A stretch of DNA of 43,726 nt, from positions 1 to 43,726 of the forward strand of contig NZ_VIKX01000095.1 of the NCBI RefSeq assembly GCF_009711935.1, written 5' to 3'. How positions within the stretch are numbered: position 1 is the stretch's first letter; each line of letters starts with the position of its first letter. The stretch is from Dolichospermum sp. UHCC 0259 (GTDB taxonomy: Bacteria; Cyanobacteriota; Cyanobacteriia; Cyanobacteriales; Nostocaceae). This document shows, piece by piece, positions 17,723-27,253 of this stretch. The notes under the pieces were generated by a model. The model saw nothing but the letters and a program-made list of their open reading frames with translations. It searched no databases and had not been told where the DNA came from. The position numbers were made by a program, and so were the translations under genes.

Positions 17723-17743
17723 AAAAAATTTACTTCTCTCTTC

Positions 17744-17798
17744 CTCCTGAACTCCTGACTGGTCACTGAGCGAAGTCGAAGTGCTGACTCCTGACTCC
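17744..17798. repeat. Degenerate STRR with embedded dispersed repeat
   Basis: CTCCTGA-type heptamers at both sides (the complement of GGAGTCA) enclose CACTGAGCGAAGTCGAAGTG, an imperfect palindrome common in Nostocales intergenic DNA. It ends at the pyrE stop. Confidence 0.6.
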
Positions 17799-18416
17799 TC
17801 AGTTAATTTCTCGATAGTGTTTTTGAAGATCCTCAATTGTGAATAAAGCCTCAAATTGCAACCCAGCCGACTCATATAGCTCCCCACCGCCCTGCAATCT
17901 ATCTATGAGGGAGATTACCCTATCTACCGTATAACCAGCCGCCTGTAGCCTCTCCACAGCCTTGAGGGCAGATTGTCCAGTTGTTACCACATCTTCCAAA
18001 ACCACGACTTTTGCCCCCTGGGGTAAACTGGGACCCTCAATGTAAGCCATTGTTCCGTGTCCCTTAGCTTCCTTGCGAATAATTAAAGCTGGTATCGGTC
18101 TATTTTCGTACACGGAAACTACACTTACTGCGGATACAATAGGATCAGCCCCCAAGGTTAAACCTGCCACAGCTTGAGTATCTTTAGGTAACATTGGTAA
18201 TAATAATCTAGCCATAGCCAAAGCACCTTGGGGGTTAAGTGTGACTTGTTTACCATTAATATAGTAAGAACTCTGTTGTCCAGAGGAAAGAACAAAATCA
18301 CCTTCTTGATACGCAAGCCTGCAAAATAAATCTAGTAACTTTTGACGGAGAGTGGTTAAATCAGTGGTAGTTGCCCAAATGTTTGGGTTGCTAGAAACTT
18401 CGGCGGAATAAGACAT
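17799..18416 (-). CDS. pyrE: Orotate phosphoribosyltransferase
   Basis: Converts orotate and PRPP to orotidine 5'-monophosphate, the fifth step of pyrimidine synthesis, in the cytoplasm. The PRPP-binding motif VVLEDVVTTGQSALKA is complete, the flexible loop RKEAKGHGT carries the conserved lysines, and FVLSSGQQSSYYINGK matches the OPRTase N-terminus. I use the ATG at 18416 (MSYSAEVSS); the in-frame TTG three codons upstream is a weaker alternative. About 205 residues is normal. A hairpin at 18502-18548 separates it from cydB upstream, so it probably has its own promoter. Confidence 0.95.
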   Translation of the reverse strand: MSYSAEVSSNPNIWATTTDLTTLRQKLLDLFCRLAYQEGDFVLSSGQQSSYYINGKQVTLNPQGALAMARLLLPMLPKDTQAVAGLTLGADPIVSAVSVVSVYENRPIPALIIRKEAKGHGTMAYIEGPSLPQGAKVVVLEDVVTTGQSALKAVERLQAAGYTVDRVISLIDRLQGGGELYESAGLQFEALFTIEDLQKHYREIN

Positions 18417-18501
18417 TACAAACAATTAAAAGTTGTGTTAAATCAAAATTGAAACTCAACAGAGTTATCTTCATTAAGCATAAATTAAGATTTACCAAAA
18501 A

Positions 18502-18548
18502 CCTAGCGAGAATTAAATTAAATTAAATTAATTCTGTTCTCAGCTAGG
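18502..18548. terminator. Hairpin downstream of cydAB
   Basis: Outer arms CCTAGC (18502-18507) and GCTAGG (18543-18548) and inner arms AGAATTAA / TTAATTCT can pair. It lies 25 bases past the cydB stop on the minus strand and upstream of pyrE, the place expected for the cydAB terminator. Confidence 0.55.
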
Positions 18549-18572
18549 AACATGGTTTTCTCTCTGAAAGTG

Positions 18573-19586
18573 TCAATCCCCCTCTTCACTAATGACTACC
18601 TTACCCCGAAAGACAAAGTAGTTGTAGATGTTGTAAAACAACATAATTGGAATCAAAAACCCAATGAACGTAATCATGAACACCATTGAAGTGGCAGAAG
18701 AGGCAGCTTGATAAATGGTAATAGATGGGGGAATAATGAAAGGAAAGGCAATAAACCCTAAACCAATAAATGTCAGCAGAAATATTAATGCCGTGTAAAC
18801 AAATGAAGCAATTTCCTCTTTTTTATCTAAGCTTTTTAGTAGCAACCAAATCAACAGCATACCCAGCAAAGGAATCAGGGCAAAAATATAAACTTCTGGT
18901 TGATGAAATAGCCTAGCTCTAGCATTTTCATAAACAATTGGCGTAGTAATAGTAATTAAAATTGCGCCAATTAAAGTTGTCCAAGCTGCTAATTTGGCAG
19001 TTTTAAAATGAGTTTCCTGTAATTTCCCTTCAGTTTTCAAAATTAGATAAGTTGAACCAATCAATACATAACCTTGTACAAGTGTCAATGCCGTTAATAA
19101 TGATTGCCAACTTAACCAATCCCATATTCCACCAATAAAATGCCCAGCCGCATCAACTTTGATTCCTGCTAATACACCACCCAAGGCAAATCCTTGAAAT
19201 AAGGAAGCAATGAAACTGCCAATTCCAAAGGCAAAATTCCAGAAACTTTTATTATCAGAATGTTCCCGAAATTCAAAGGCAACAGCCCGCAGAATTAACC
19301 CTACAACCATCACCATCAAAGGTAAATAAAGGGCAGTGAGAATTGTCCCATAAGCCAAAGGAAAAGCCCCAAATAATGCCCCTGCCATTAAAACTAACCA
19401 AGTTTCGTTAGCATCCCAAACATTACCTAAACTGGTCATTAATAGGCTACGGCGTTTTTCATCAGAAGAAGTCAAAGAGAGGATACCAACACCTAAATCA
19501 AAGCCATCTAAAAGCACATACAGGAACAGAAAAAGCCCTAGAATTACAAACCAAACTTGTGGTAAAAAGCGCAATAAAGCTTCCAT
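18573..19586 (-). CDS. cydB: Cytochrome bd-type quinol oxidase subunit II
   Basis: Second subunit of a cytochrome bd-type terminal oxidase, an integral membrane protein of about eight to nine transmembrane helices. The N-terminus VWFVILGLFLFLYVLLDGFDLGVG is the CydB signature, and NVWDANETWLVLMAG follows. The 337 residues match the CioB-like shorter group. The cydA stop lies 10 bp upstream of this start, so the pair forms an operon. In cyanobacteria this oxidase takes electrons from the plastoquinol pool and serves as a relief valve under high light or low oxygen (general knowledge). Confidence 0.95.
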   Translation of the reverse strand: MEALLRFLPQVWFVILGLFLFLYVLLDGFDLGVGILSLTSSDEKRRSLLMTSLGNVWDANETWLVLMAGALFGAFPLAYGTILTALYLPLMVMVVGLILRAVAFEFREHSDNKSFWNFAFGIGSFIASLFQGFALGGVLAGIKVDAAGHFIGGIWDWLSWQSLLTALTLVQGYVLIGSTYLILKTEGKLQETHFKTAKLAAWTTLIGAILITITTPIVYENARARLFHQPEVYIFALIPLLGMLLIWLLLKSLDKKEEIASFVYTALIFLLTFIGLGFIAFPFIIPPSITIYQAASSATSMVFMITFIGFLIPIMLFYNIYNYFVFRGKVVISEEGD

Positions 19587-19596
19587 ATAATTGTTC

Positions 19597-21039
19597 CTAT
19601 TGTGGCGTTTCCAGAGGACGACTATCGGGAATGTGACTTACAGATTCAGTGACAATGACTGTTTTGATCTCACCTCCAGGTATTGGTAAAGTTAAATCTG
19701 GTCCTTTGCGAATAATGCGGCTACCAAAAAACATGGCTGAGACAAACAAAACGCTGTAAAGAAGGGCAATAACTGAGAGTGAAAATAATACTTCACTTGG
19801 TTCTAAATGAGAAGCCGCGTCAGTAGTCCGAATTTGACCGTATACCGTCCAAGGTTGTCTTCCTACACAGCGAACAATCCAGCCTGATTCAATTGCTAAA
19901 TAACCCAAAGGTGCAGCTAAAATCCAAGCTCGTAACAACCATTTTTGCTGATTGATATTATTGGCATTGAGTTTACCTCTAAGCCATTGAAGGATACTCC
20001 ACAGCATTAATCCGACTAAGAAAAAGCCGATTCCTGCCATAATGCGGAAGGAATAAAAAATTAAAGGAATCATTGGTGGACGGTTTTCTGGTTTCCATTC
20101 TTTGAGTCCCAAAACAGGCTCAGAAAGTTTAGGTTTGAGTTCTAAAATGTAACTTAAACCATTAGGAATAGAAATTTCCCAATCATTTTTTTCCGCTTTG
20201 CCATTAGGAGATGCTAATAGATTCCATTTAGCAGATTCACCAGCAGGTACTGTTTCCCATTGGGCTTCTATTGCTGCTAATTTAGTTGGTTGATAGTGAT
20301 AAACTTGATCACCACTAGCATGACCAATTAATACTTGTACAGGAGCGACAAAAATAGATATTGCTAAAACTATTTTAAATGATTTGCTAAAAAATTCTTG
20401 ATGGCGATTATTGAGAATATACCAAGCACTAATTCCCCCAATGACAAATAAAGAAGTCTCCAACGTTGCCAAGAACATATGGAGAACACTATTCACCATG
20501 AAGGGATTTAAAATTGCTTGAAAATAGTCATCAACAATAAACTTACCATTCACCATTTCTCCACCACTAGGAGTCTGAAACCATGAATTAGCAACTAAAA
20601 TCCAGAATGTGGAAAGATTCGCGCCAAAAGCCACGAGAATAGTCGCTAAATAGTGAATTACGGGAGGAACTCGCTCCCAACCAAACATCATAATTCCTAA
20701 AAAAGAAGCCTCTAACATAAATGCCATTGAGCCTTCAAAACCAAGAATACTACCTAGGAAATCTCCCACCGCTTCTGATAACGGGGCCCAGTTAGTCCCA
20801 AACTGAAAACCCATTGGTAAACCTGATGCAACACCAATTCCAAAGTTTAGTAAATACAGTTTTGACCAAAAACGCGCGTGATGATAATAAGTAGGATTTT
20901 TGGTTTTTAACCAGAGTCCTTCTACCACAATTAAGTAGATAGACATACCTGTAGTCAGAACAGGCCAAATCATGTGAAAAATCGCTGTAAATGCAAATTG
21001 CAACCGTGATAACGCTACGGTATTAGATAGAATTTCCAT
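19597..21039 (-). CDS. cydA: Cytochrome bd-type quinol oxidase subunit I
   Basis: Catalytic heme subunit of the bd-type quinol oxidase. The N-terminus SRLQFAFTAIFHMIWPVL carries the proximal heme-ligand His (H22). GHASGDQVYHYQPTKLAA matches the start of the Q-loop quinol site, which is short here, as in the cyanide-insensitive CioA group. GRQPWTVYGQIRT is the conserved stretch late in the protein. The 480 residues are shorter than E. coli CydA (about 522), in line with the short Q-loop. It is first in a cydAB operon on the minus strand. Use of plastoquinol is inferred from the cyanobacterial setting. Confidence 0.95.
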   Translation of the reverse strand: MEILSNTVALSRLQFAFTAIFHMIWPVLTTGMSIYLIVVEGLWLKTKNPTYYHHARFWSKLYLLNFGIGVASGLPMGFQFGTNWAPLSEAVGDFLGSILGFEGSMAFMLEASFLGIMMFGWERVPPVIHYLATILVAFGANLSTFWILVANSWFQTPSGGEMVNGKFIVDDYFQAILNPFMVNSVLHMFLATLETSLFVIGGISAWYILNNRHQEFFSKSFKIVLAISIFVAPVQVLIGHASGDQVYHYQPTKLAAIEAQWETVPAGESAKWNLLASPNGKAEKNDWEISIPNGLSYILELKPKLSEPVLGLKEWKPENRPPMIPLIFYSFRIMAGIGFFLVGLMLWSILQWLRGKLNANNINQQKWLLRAWILAAPLGYLAIESGWIVRCVGRQPWTVYGQIRTTDAASHLEPSEVLFSLSVIALLYSVLFVSAMFFGSRIIRKGPDLTLPIPGGEIKTVIVTESVSHIPDSRPLETPQ

Positions 21040-21456
21040 ACTCTTTGAGGGAGTTCCGCAAAAGGGCTAAATACCTATTTAGGATATACAGTAATATTTG
21101 CTTACATGGTATTACTTCCAAAAGTTTTAAGCTTTGCAAGGTTTGACAATAGGTCGTTTGATACTTTTTCCATTTTTGCGTAATTATATTCGCCCAAAAC
21201 TTTTCAAAAATCCTCTTAAACACTACCAATAATTATTACATAAAGTTGACTTCCCCCTTACGTCGTGCGATCGCTGCGGGATTTTGATTTTTACAGCAAT
21301 TTTCGGCATTGCATAATAGTGGTATAAGTTTTGTTTCGGTGTTACCAAAACTTTGGCTCAAACGAACAATACCGAAATATTATCAACAACATATTGAATA
21401 TGTTTGACATTCTGTCAGGGGAAAGCGCGATGCTAAACCCCTACTACTGCTTCTAT
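21040..21456. other. Upstream region of cydA / downstream of argS
   Basis: About 417 bases between argS (ending at 21457) and cydA, both minus-strand. It must contain the cydA promoter and one HIP1 site near 21268. No RNA gene or confident regulator site is seen. A short frame at 21023-21229 overlaps the cydA start and has no family resemblance. Confidence 0.45.
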
Positions 21457-23214
21457 TTACATCCTTTCTAATACCTTAATTCCTAACAAAGATAATCCCA
21501 GTTTCAGAGTTTTTGCAGTCAAATCACATAACATTAACCGCGAAGTTCTCGCAGGTTCTTCAGATTTAAGAACAGGACAATTTTCATAAAATTTGTTAAA
21601 CTTATCGCTGAGTTGATACAAATAATCACACAAACGATTGGGTAATAAATCCTGTTCGACTTCCTTAATTACCTCATCAAGTTGCAGAAGATGTTTAGCT
21701 AAAGTTAATTCTGCATCTTCTTTTAGCAAGATTTGGCGATTTATTCCCAAGTTAGTAAAATCAATATTTCCTTGACGACTAATACCTTGAATCCTTACAT
21801 AAGCATAGAGAAGATAAGGGGCTGTATTGCCTTTGAGAGATAACATTTTGTCATAACTAAAGACATAACTACTGGTACGATTTTGGCTTAAATCAGCATA
21901 TTTAACCGCACTAATCCCCACAACTTCCGCCACATTTTGCATAAATTCTTCCGTTTCTGTGCGTCCATCTTCCTGTAATCTATTTTCTATGTCTGCACGA
22001 GCGCGGTTAATAGCTTCATCTAATAAATCCCTTAACCGCACAGTATCCCCAGAACGAGTTTTGAATTTTTTGCCATCTTCACCTAACACTAACCCAAAAG
22101 GAACATGAACTAATTCCACATCATCAGGAATCCAATTTGCTTTTCTTGCGACTTGGAAAAATTGGGTAAAGTGGTTAGATTGTCCTTCGTCTGTTACATA
22201 AACAATTCGCTTGGCTTTATCTTCTTGAATCCGATAACCTAAAGCTGCTAAATCTGTGGTTGCGTAGTTATAACCACCGTCAGTTTTTTGGACAATTAAA
22301 GGTAAAGGATTACCTTCTCTATTAGTAAAACCATCCAAGAAAACACATTTTGCCCCTTGACTTGATTCTAATAATCCTGTTGCTGCTAAAGCTTCGACAA
22401 CTTTTGGTAATAAGGGATTATAAAAAGATTCACCTCTTTCTATTAATTCGATATTCAGTAAATCATAAATGATTTGAAATTCTTGTCGAGATTGTTCACA
22501 TAACAATTTCCACGCATGAAGTGTATCTTCCGCACCAGCTTGTAATCTCACAACTTCTTGACGGGAAGTTTCTTGAAAAACCGCATCTTCATCAAATCGC
22601 TGTTTAGCTTTGCGATAAAAATTAACTAAATCTCCAATATCTAAAGCATTTGCAGTAGTGAGTGCTTCTGGATAAACTTCCCGCAAATAGGTAATTAACA
22701 TCCCAAATTGCGTACCCCAATCACCAACATGATTTAACCGCAAGACATCATGACCACAAAATTTCAAAATCCGGGAAATAGAATCGCCAATAATAGTAGA
22801 ACGTAAATGTCCAACGTGCATTTCCTTAGCAATATTCGGACTAGAAAAATCAACAATTTGCTTTTGGGGATTTGTTGCTGTGGGTATTCCCAATCTAGAA
22901 TCTACCTGAATCGCGTTAAGTTGTGCTTCTAAATAAGATGTTTGCAATTTAAGGTTAATAAAACCAGGCCCAGCGATTTCTGGAGGTTCACAAATATCAG
23001 ATACATCTAATTTACTAACAATTTCCCCAGCTATAATTCTCGGTTGCTTTCCTAACTTTTTACTCAGAGATAAAGCCACATTAGCTTGATAGTCACCAAA
23101 TTTAGGATTACTTGCAGCCACCAAAATTGGATCTGTATTGGTATAATCTGTACCAAAAGCAGCCACTAAAGCCTGTGTTAATTTGAGTTTTAATTGTTCT
23201 TGTGTAGCGTTCAT
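21457..23214 (-). CDS. argS: Arginyl-tRNA synthetase
   Basis: Class I aminoacyl-tRNA synthetase charging tRNA-Arg. An N-terminal ArgRS additional domain (1-110) is followed by the HIGH motif as HVGH (133-136, in [19 protein letters not shown]). No canonical KMSKS is present, as in most Arg[19 protein letters not shown] fills that position. The C-terminal DALR anticodon-binding domain is at about 465-585 ([28 protein letters not shown]). The 585 residues match the family. It is a single gene with no obvious operon partner. Confidence 0.97.
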   Translation of the reverse strand: MNATQEQLKLKLTQALVAAFGTDYTNTDPILVAASNPKFGDYQANVALSLSKKLGKQPRIIAGEIVSKLDVSDICEPPEIAGPGFINLKLQTSYLEAQLNAIQVDSRLGIPTATNPQKQIVDFSSPNIAKEMHVGHLRSTIIGDSISRILKFCGHDVLRLNHVGDWGTQFGMLITYLREVYPEALTTANALDIGDLVNFYRKAKQRFDEDAVFQETSRQEVVRLQAGAEDTLHAWKLLCEQSRQEFQIIYDLLNIELIERGESFYNPLLPKVVEALAATGLLESSQGAKCVFLDGFTNREGNPLPLIVQKTDGGYNYATTDLAALGYRIQEDKAKRIVYVTDEGQSNHFTQFFQVARKANWIPDDVELVHVPFGLVLGEDGKKFKTRSGDTVRLRDLLDEAINRARADIENRLQEDGRTETEEFMQNVAEVVGISAVKYADLSQNRTSSYVFSYDKMLSLKGNTAPYLLYAYVRIQGISRQGNIDFTNLGINRQILLKEDAELTLAKHLLQLDEVIKEVEQDLLPNRLCDYLYQLSDKFNKFYENCPVLKSEEPARTSRLMLCDLTAKTLKLGLSLLGIKVLERM

Positions 23215-23334
23215 TATGTAAATTGTATCTGTGTCAAAAGTGCCGTAATACTTGATTTTAACTTAAAAATATAGCTATACCAAATTAAGATCAAGCTGCA
23301 CAGAATCATCAAATCCTTAAATTCATCCGTCTTG

Positions 23335-23368
23335 ATCTGCGTTTATCCGCGTTTATCTGCGTTTAATT
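23335..23368. repeat. Degenerate tandem repeat (CTGCGTTTAT-like)
   Basis: About three copies of a 10-11 bp unit (CTGCGTTTAT, CCGCGTTTAT, CTGCGTTTAA) between the transporter stop and the argS start. Such elements are widely dispersed in cyanobacterial intergenic DNA. Confidence 0.6.
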
Positions 23369-23397
23369 TTCATTAATAATTTATGGCTGTTGAGTAT

Positions 23398-24849
23398 TTA
23401 TGTCCTCTCCCGTTGTGCTTGTAGTTTCAACATGATTTCTGCGTGCATTTCGCGGGTAATGGGATAGAAATAGACTAAAACCAACCCGGCAATTAAACAA
23501 ACGGTTGGTATAGGTCCAACAGCAATCCGAATCGCTAACAGTGCTGATTCCGGTTGTATGGGTAAAGAACTTTGTCCAGCAACGGCTTCTTTAAAACCAT
23601 AAGCTTGTAAAGTATTCCCGACCAAAAATAGCCCGAAAGCTAAACCAAATTTTTGCAATAAAACCATGAAACCATAAAAAATACCTTCCCGTCGTTGTCC
23701 AGTTTGCAATTCATCTAATTCAATTACATCAGGTATCATTGACCAAGGAATTAGATATGCTGTAGAAACTCCTATACCTGCCATTACAGCCATAACATAC
23801 ATTAAACCAACTTGATTTGGCTGTAAGAAAAATAATCCAGCAGCGGCAATAATCCAGGAAGTCATTCCTAAGAAATAAACCAGTTTTTTGCCAATCTTTT
23901 TACTTAAATTACTCCAAATAAATAGCATAAATAAAGCCGTTCCCTGAACTGCAATCATGACTGTGGGGACATCTCCTTCTGGAAGTTTCATACAGTTAAC
24001 AACAAAATAGGGAATAATGCTGGCTGTGATTTGTACACCTAACCAAGAAAAAAGATAGATAGCAATAACAAAGAGAAAAGGTTTATTACTAAAGACGATT
24101 TTTAGCTGTTCAAAAAAGGGAATTTCGGCTTCTTGTGGTAATTGAATCCGTTTTGCTTCAAAAGCCAAAATGCGATCGCGCACCCCATAAACGCACCAAT
24201 ACAAGGATAAAACCGAAATTACGGTACACACAGCCGCTAAAACTAAATATTGTTGTTGGCGATCGCTAATTTGTGAGAAAATAATTTTTGATAAAATCAA
24301 CGATAAAATACTGCCACCAATGGAAAACGTAAACCGAAAACTATTTAAACTAGTCCGCTCATCATAATCTTGAGTTAACTCAGGAGTCATGGCTGTATAA
24401 GGCAAATTCACAACAGTGTAAAATACCTGAGATACAATTCCAATAACTACATAATACCAAAATAAATACCAAACATTAATACTTTTGTCGGCAGTAAACT
24501 GGGGAACAATCCATTGCAAGAAAAAGAAAAAACCAAAAGGAATTGCCCCATATAACAGCCAAGGTAAACGACGACCCCAGCGCGGGGATTGGGTTTTATC
24601 AGTCAACATTCCCACCATAGGATCATTGACACCATCCCAAATTTTGCCAATCATCAAAATACTACCTGCCAATCCCGCCGGAATTCCTGCTACATTGGTA
24701 AAGAAAACCAGCAGATAAAATACAGCAATATTTGCAGTAATAGCCGGGCCTAAATCTCCAGCCCCATAAGCTAATTTAGTTTTAAAATCTAATTTTTCAT
24801 TGGACAGAGATTGGTGAAAATCGTTATTATGAGAATTATCTTTAACCAT
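23398..24849 (-). CDS. GPH-family MFS sugar:cation symporter
   Basis: Twelve-helix membrane transporter of the glycoside-pentoside-hexuronide:cation symporter family. Hallmarks are LAYGAGDLGPAI at the start of helix 1, IWDGVNDPMVGMLTDKTQSPRWGRRLPWLL between helices 2 and 3, and YTAMTPELTQDYDERTSLNSFR after helix 4. I choose the ATG at 24849, which has an AAGG ribosome site 9 bases upstream; an in-frame GTG at 24858 is the alternative. The substrate is unknown; cyanobacterial members are uncharacterised as far as I know. It is divergent from the phosphoribosyltransferase gene (71-bp gap). Confidence 0.9.
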   Translation of the reverse strand: MVKDNSHNNDFHQSLSNEKLDFKTKLAYGAGDLGPAITANIAVFYLLVFFTNVAGIPAGLAGSILMIGKIWDGVNDPMVGMLTDKTQSPRWGRRLPWLLYGAIPFGFFFFLQWIVPQFTADKSINVWYLFWYYVVIGIVSQVFYTVVNLPYTAMTPELTQDYDERTSLNSFRFTFSIGGSILSLILSKIIFSQISDRQQQYLVLAAVCTVISVLSLYWCVYGVRDRILAFEAKRIQLPQEAEIPFFEQLKIVFSNKPFLFVIAIYLFSWLGVQITASIIPYFVVNCMKLPEGDVPTVMIAVQGTALFMLFIWSNLSKKIGKKLVYFLGMTSWIIAAAGLFFLQPNQVGLMYVMAVMAGIGVSTAYLIPWSMIPDVIELDELQTGQRREGIFYGFMVLLQKFGLAFGLFLVGNTLQAYGFKEAVAGQSSLPIQPESALLAIRIAVGPIPTVCLIAGLVLVYFYPITREMHAEIMLKLQAQRERT

Positions 24850-24920
24850 AAATGACACCCTTATGAATTGACAATTGACAATAGATAATTAACAATTATT
24901 AACACACTTATTTTACTCTT

Positions 24921-25454
24921 ATGTCAGACCTTTACATTTCTTGGTCAGATTATCACCACAAAATTGAACAACTGGCGGTAAAGATTTATCAATCGGGTTG
25001 GGAATTTAACCAAATCGTCTGTTTAGCTAGAGGGGGACTACGAGTAGGAGATATTCTTTCTCGCATATACAATCAACCATTAGCAATTTTATCTACATCA
25101 TCTTACAACGGCGCGGGTAAACATGAAAGAAGTAATTTAATTATTTCTCGGCAATTAACCATGACTAGCGAACATTTAGGTTCACGGATTCTGCTAGTAG
25201 ATGATTTAGTAGACTCTGGTATTACTATTCAACAAACAGTTCCTTGGCTACAGAAACATGATGATTTTTCCATTCAAGAAATTCGCACTGCTGTAATTTG
25301 GTATAAAGCTTGTTCAATTGTTGTTCCTGATTACTACGCTGATTATCTGGGTGATAATCCCTGGATTCATCAACCTTTTGAATATTACGAATCTATTAGT
25401 CCTTCCGAACTGGCAAAAAAGCATAATTTAGGAATAATAGAACAACTAAAATAA
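24921..25454 (+). CDS. Phosphoribosyltransferase (Gpt/xanthine-guanine type)
   Basis: Small type I phosphoribosyltransferase, 177 residues. The PRPP loop is ILLVDDLVDSGITI (about residues 90-103), and VCLARGGLRVGDIL forms the purine PRTase motif near residue 33. Members resembling E. coli Gpt recycle guanine and xanthine, while archaeal relatives prefer hypoxanthine, so the substrate is open. The start is the ATG at 24921. Its 3' end overlaps the 3' end of the convergent AEC transporter gene by 9 bases, and no terminator fits between, so the transcripts probably run antisense for some distance. Confidence 0.85.
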   Translation: MSDLYISWSDYHHKIEQLAVKIYQSGWEFNQIVCLARGGLRVGDILSRIYNQPLAILSTSSYNGAGKHERSNLIISRQLTMTSEHLGSRILLVDDLVDSGITIQQTVPWLQKHDDFSIQEIRTAVIWYKACSIVVPDYYADYLGDNPWIHQPFEYYESISPSELAKKHNLGIIEQLK

Positions 25455-26381
25455 CCATAACCAAATAGGAAGAGTAAACAACAAAACTATCATCCCTATA
25501 GCTAAAGCAGTAACAGCCAAATCTCTATCTAAATCAAAGGTTTCTGCTATTACCAATGTAGCCAAAGCTGGAGGCATACCCATTTGTAAAACTATCACCT
25601 GTGCTGCATTACCTGTCACCCCAAACAGCGATAGCATACTGCCTAAAATCATTGGAACTAATAGCATTTTAATGAACACACTACTCCCCGCTTGTGGTAA
25701 TTTGCGCCAAGATTTTAGTTGGGAAAGTCTCATGCCAATTAACATCAAAGATAAAGCAACTGCACCCCAAGCCAATTTTTCTAAACAAAATACCACTGGG
25801 GAGGGAAGCGTAAATTGATGCAATAATAAGCCAAATCCAAAACTCCATAAAGCCGGATTAATCAAAATTACCTTTGCTATTTGGATCTGATTTTGGATAT
25901 TATTGCCAAACTTAGCAGCAAGAACCACACCCAAACCATAAGCCCCAAACAGCGAACCCAACATATCGTAAAATAAAGCCCAGGCAAAATATTCTTTACC
26001 AACCATTGCTAAAGTAATGGGAAAACCCAGATTACCTGTGTTTCCTACCATTGCTGCTAGAATCAAACTACCTTGAGTCGTAGCGGGGGGAACTGAATGA
26101 GTAAAATAGGCTTGGGCTTTGATTCTTAACCAAGCTAATAATGCCCCCAGAAAGATTGCCAGATGAGCTATTATCGGTGCAATCCAAATCTGTCCTGATA
26201 AATCTGTTTGTATTAAAAAACCAATAATACTGATGGGTACTCCCACCCAATAGAGAAACTGACCTACGTAAGTTGAAGTATTGTTAGGTAATTTACATCC
26301 CAGTATAAATCCCACTAGGATTAATCCCACTAATTTGATATATAGTTCTAAAAGATTTATCAAAATTACACCATAATTCAA
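25446..26381 (-). CDS. AEC (auxin efflux carrier) family transporter
   Basis: Ten-helix permease of the bile/arsenite/riboflavin transporter superfamily, AEC branch. Visible features are the N-terminal LVGLILVGFILGCKL, the central GNTGNLGFPITLAMVGKEYF, which is a hallmark of the family, and the C-terminal LQMGMPPALATLVIAETFDLD. Bacterial AEC proteins export or import malonate, malate or similar organic acids; no substrate can be named here. The frame begins with TTG at 26381 and has no early ATG, so the start is uncertain. It is divergent from the VanY-type peptidase gene (65 bp). Confidence 0.88.
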   Translation of the reverse strand: MNYGVILINLLELYIKLVGLILVGFILGCKLPNNTSTYVGQFLYWVGVPISIIGFLIQTDLSGQIWIAPIIAHLAIFLGALLAWLRIKAQAYFTHSVPPATTQGSLILAAMVGNTGNLGFPITLAMVGKEYFAWALFYDMLGSLFGAYGLGVVLAAKFGNNIQNQIQIAKVILINPALWSFGFGLLLHQFTLPSPVVFCLEKLAWGAVALSLMLIGMRLSQLKSWRKLPQAGSSVFIKMLLVPMILGSMLSLFGVTGNAAQVIVLQMGMPPALATLVIAETFDLDRDLAVTALAIGMIVLLFTLPIWLWLF

Positions 26382-26434
26382 AATTAAGAATTAAAAAAAT
26401 TCTTTTCTTTATTAACTAACTATTAAACACAAAC

Positions 26435-26439
26435 AGGAG
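26435..26439 (+). promoter_or_regulatory. Ribosome-binding site AGGAG for a TTG start
   Basis: AGGAG 7 bases upstream of the TTG at 26447. It decides that the VanY-type gene starts at this TTG, since the next in-frame ATG would lie after the membrane anchor. Confidence 0.7.
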
Positions 26440-26446
26440 CAAAAAC

Positions 26447-27253
26447 TTGAGTAAAACTGGGTTTCCTAAAAAACCGCACAATTCCTATCCTCTTTCTGGT
26501 GATGATATCCCAGTAGCTTTACGCGATACAAACGATACGGGCAGTAAAATCAAGGTACAACCTGTGGTTTTAATTATAGGTGGATTAACAGGATTTTTAC
26601 TGCTGGCTGTGACCAGTGGTTTTTTGTTCTCGTTGACGACACCTAAGCCAACTGCTAATTCTGTAGCTACACCGGTTAGTTCTACACCTGTAGCCACCAA
26701 TACTCCAGTTAGTAATAATGATAATGATACAGTGTTGGGACATTTTCCCTACTCAGAAGCACCAGCATCAGAATTATCCCCAATTACGGCTGACGGCAGA
26801 ATCAAAATGCGAAAAGCTGCTGCTGTCAAGTTTCAAGCAATGGTACAAGCAGCGAGAAGTGCAGGTGTAAATTTAGTGCCAATTTCTGGTTTTCGTTCCA
26901 TACAAGAGCAAAAGCAGTTATTTTTTAGTATTGGCGCACAGCGTAATCAAACTCCAGCAGAACGAGCAGCCCTCAGCGCACCGCCAAATCATAGTGAACA
27001 TCATACAGGTTATGCGGTAGATATTGGCGATCGCACAGTCCCAGCAACTAATCTCCAAGCTAATTTTGATAATACCAAAGCTTATCAGTGGTTACAAGCT
27101 AATGCGGCTAAGTTTAGTTTTGAACTTTCCTTTCCTAAAAATAATCTTCAAGGTGTCAGTTATGAACCTTGGCATTGGCGTTTTGTAGGTGATACTGATA
27201 GTTTAGAAACATTTTATAAAGCCAAAAATATCAAACCTGTGCAAACACCATAA
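26447..27253 (+). CDS. D-alanyl-D-alanine carboxypeptidase, VanY/peptidase M15B family
   Basis: Zinc D,D-carboxypeptidase trimming the terminal D-Ala of peptidoglycan stem peptides. A membrane anchor lies at about residues 37-62 (VQPVVLIIGGLTGFLLLAV), then a Thr/Pro/Ser-rich linker (63-95), then the M15B domain: SGFRS (147-151), the zinc motif SEHHTGYAVD (183-192: S-x-H-x2-G-x-A-x-D) and YEPWHWRF (239-246), with E240 as catalytic base and H243 as zinc ligand. It starts with TTG behind a strong AGGAG. Its TAA overlaps the ATG of the acetyltransferase gene by one base (TAATG), so both are probably translated from one mRNA. Confidence 0.92.
   Translation: MSKTGFPKKPHNSYPLSGDDIPVALRDTNDTGSKIKVQPVVLIIGGLTGFLLLAVTSGFLFSLTTPKPTANSVATPVSSTPVATNTPVSNNDNDTVLGHFPYSEAPASELSPITADGRIKMRKAAAVKFQAMVQAARSAGVNLVPISGFRSIQEQKQLFFSIGAQRNQTPAERAALSAPPNHSEHHTGYAVDIGDRTVPATNLQANFDNTKAYQWLQANAAKFSFELSFPKNNLQGVSYEPWHWRFVGDTDSLETFYKAKNIKPVQTP

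Noticed and set aside
21023-21229. Minus-strand frame of 68 codons overlapping the cydA start
   Set aside because: Overlaps cydA in another frame, no recognisable domain, no ribosome site.
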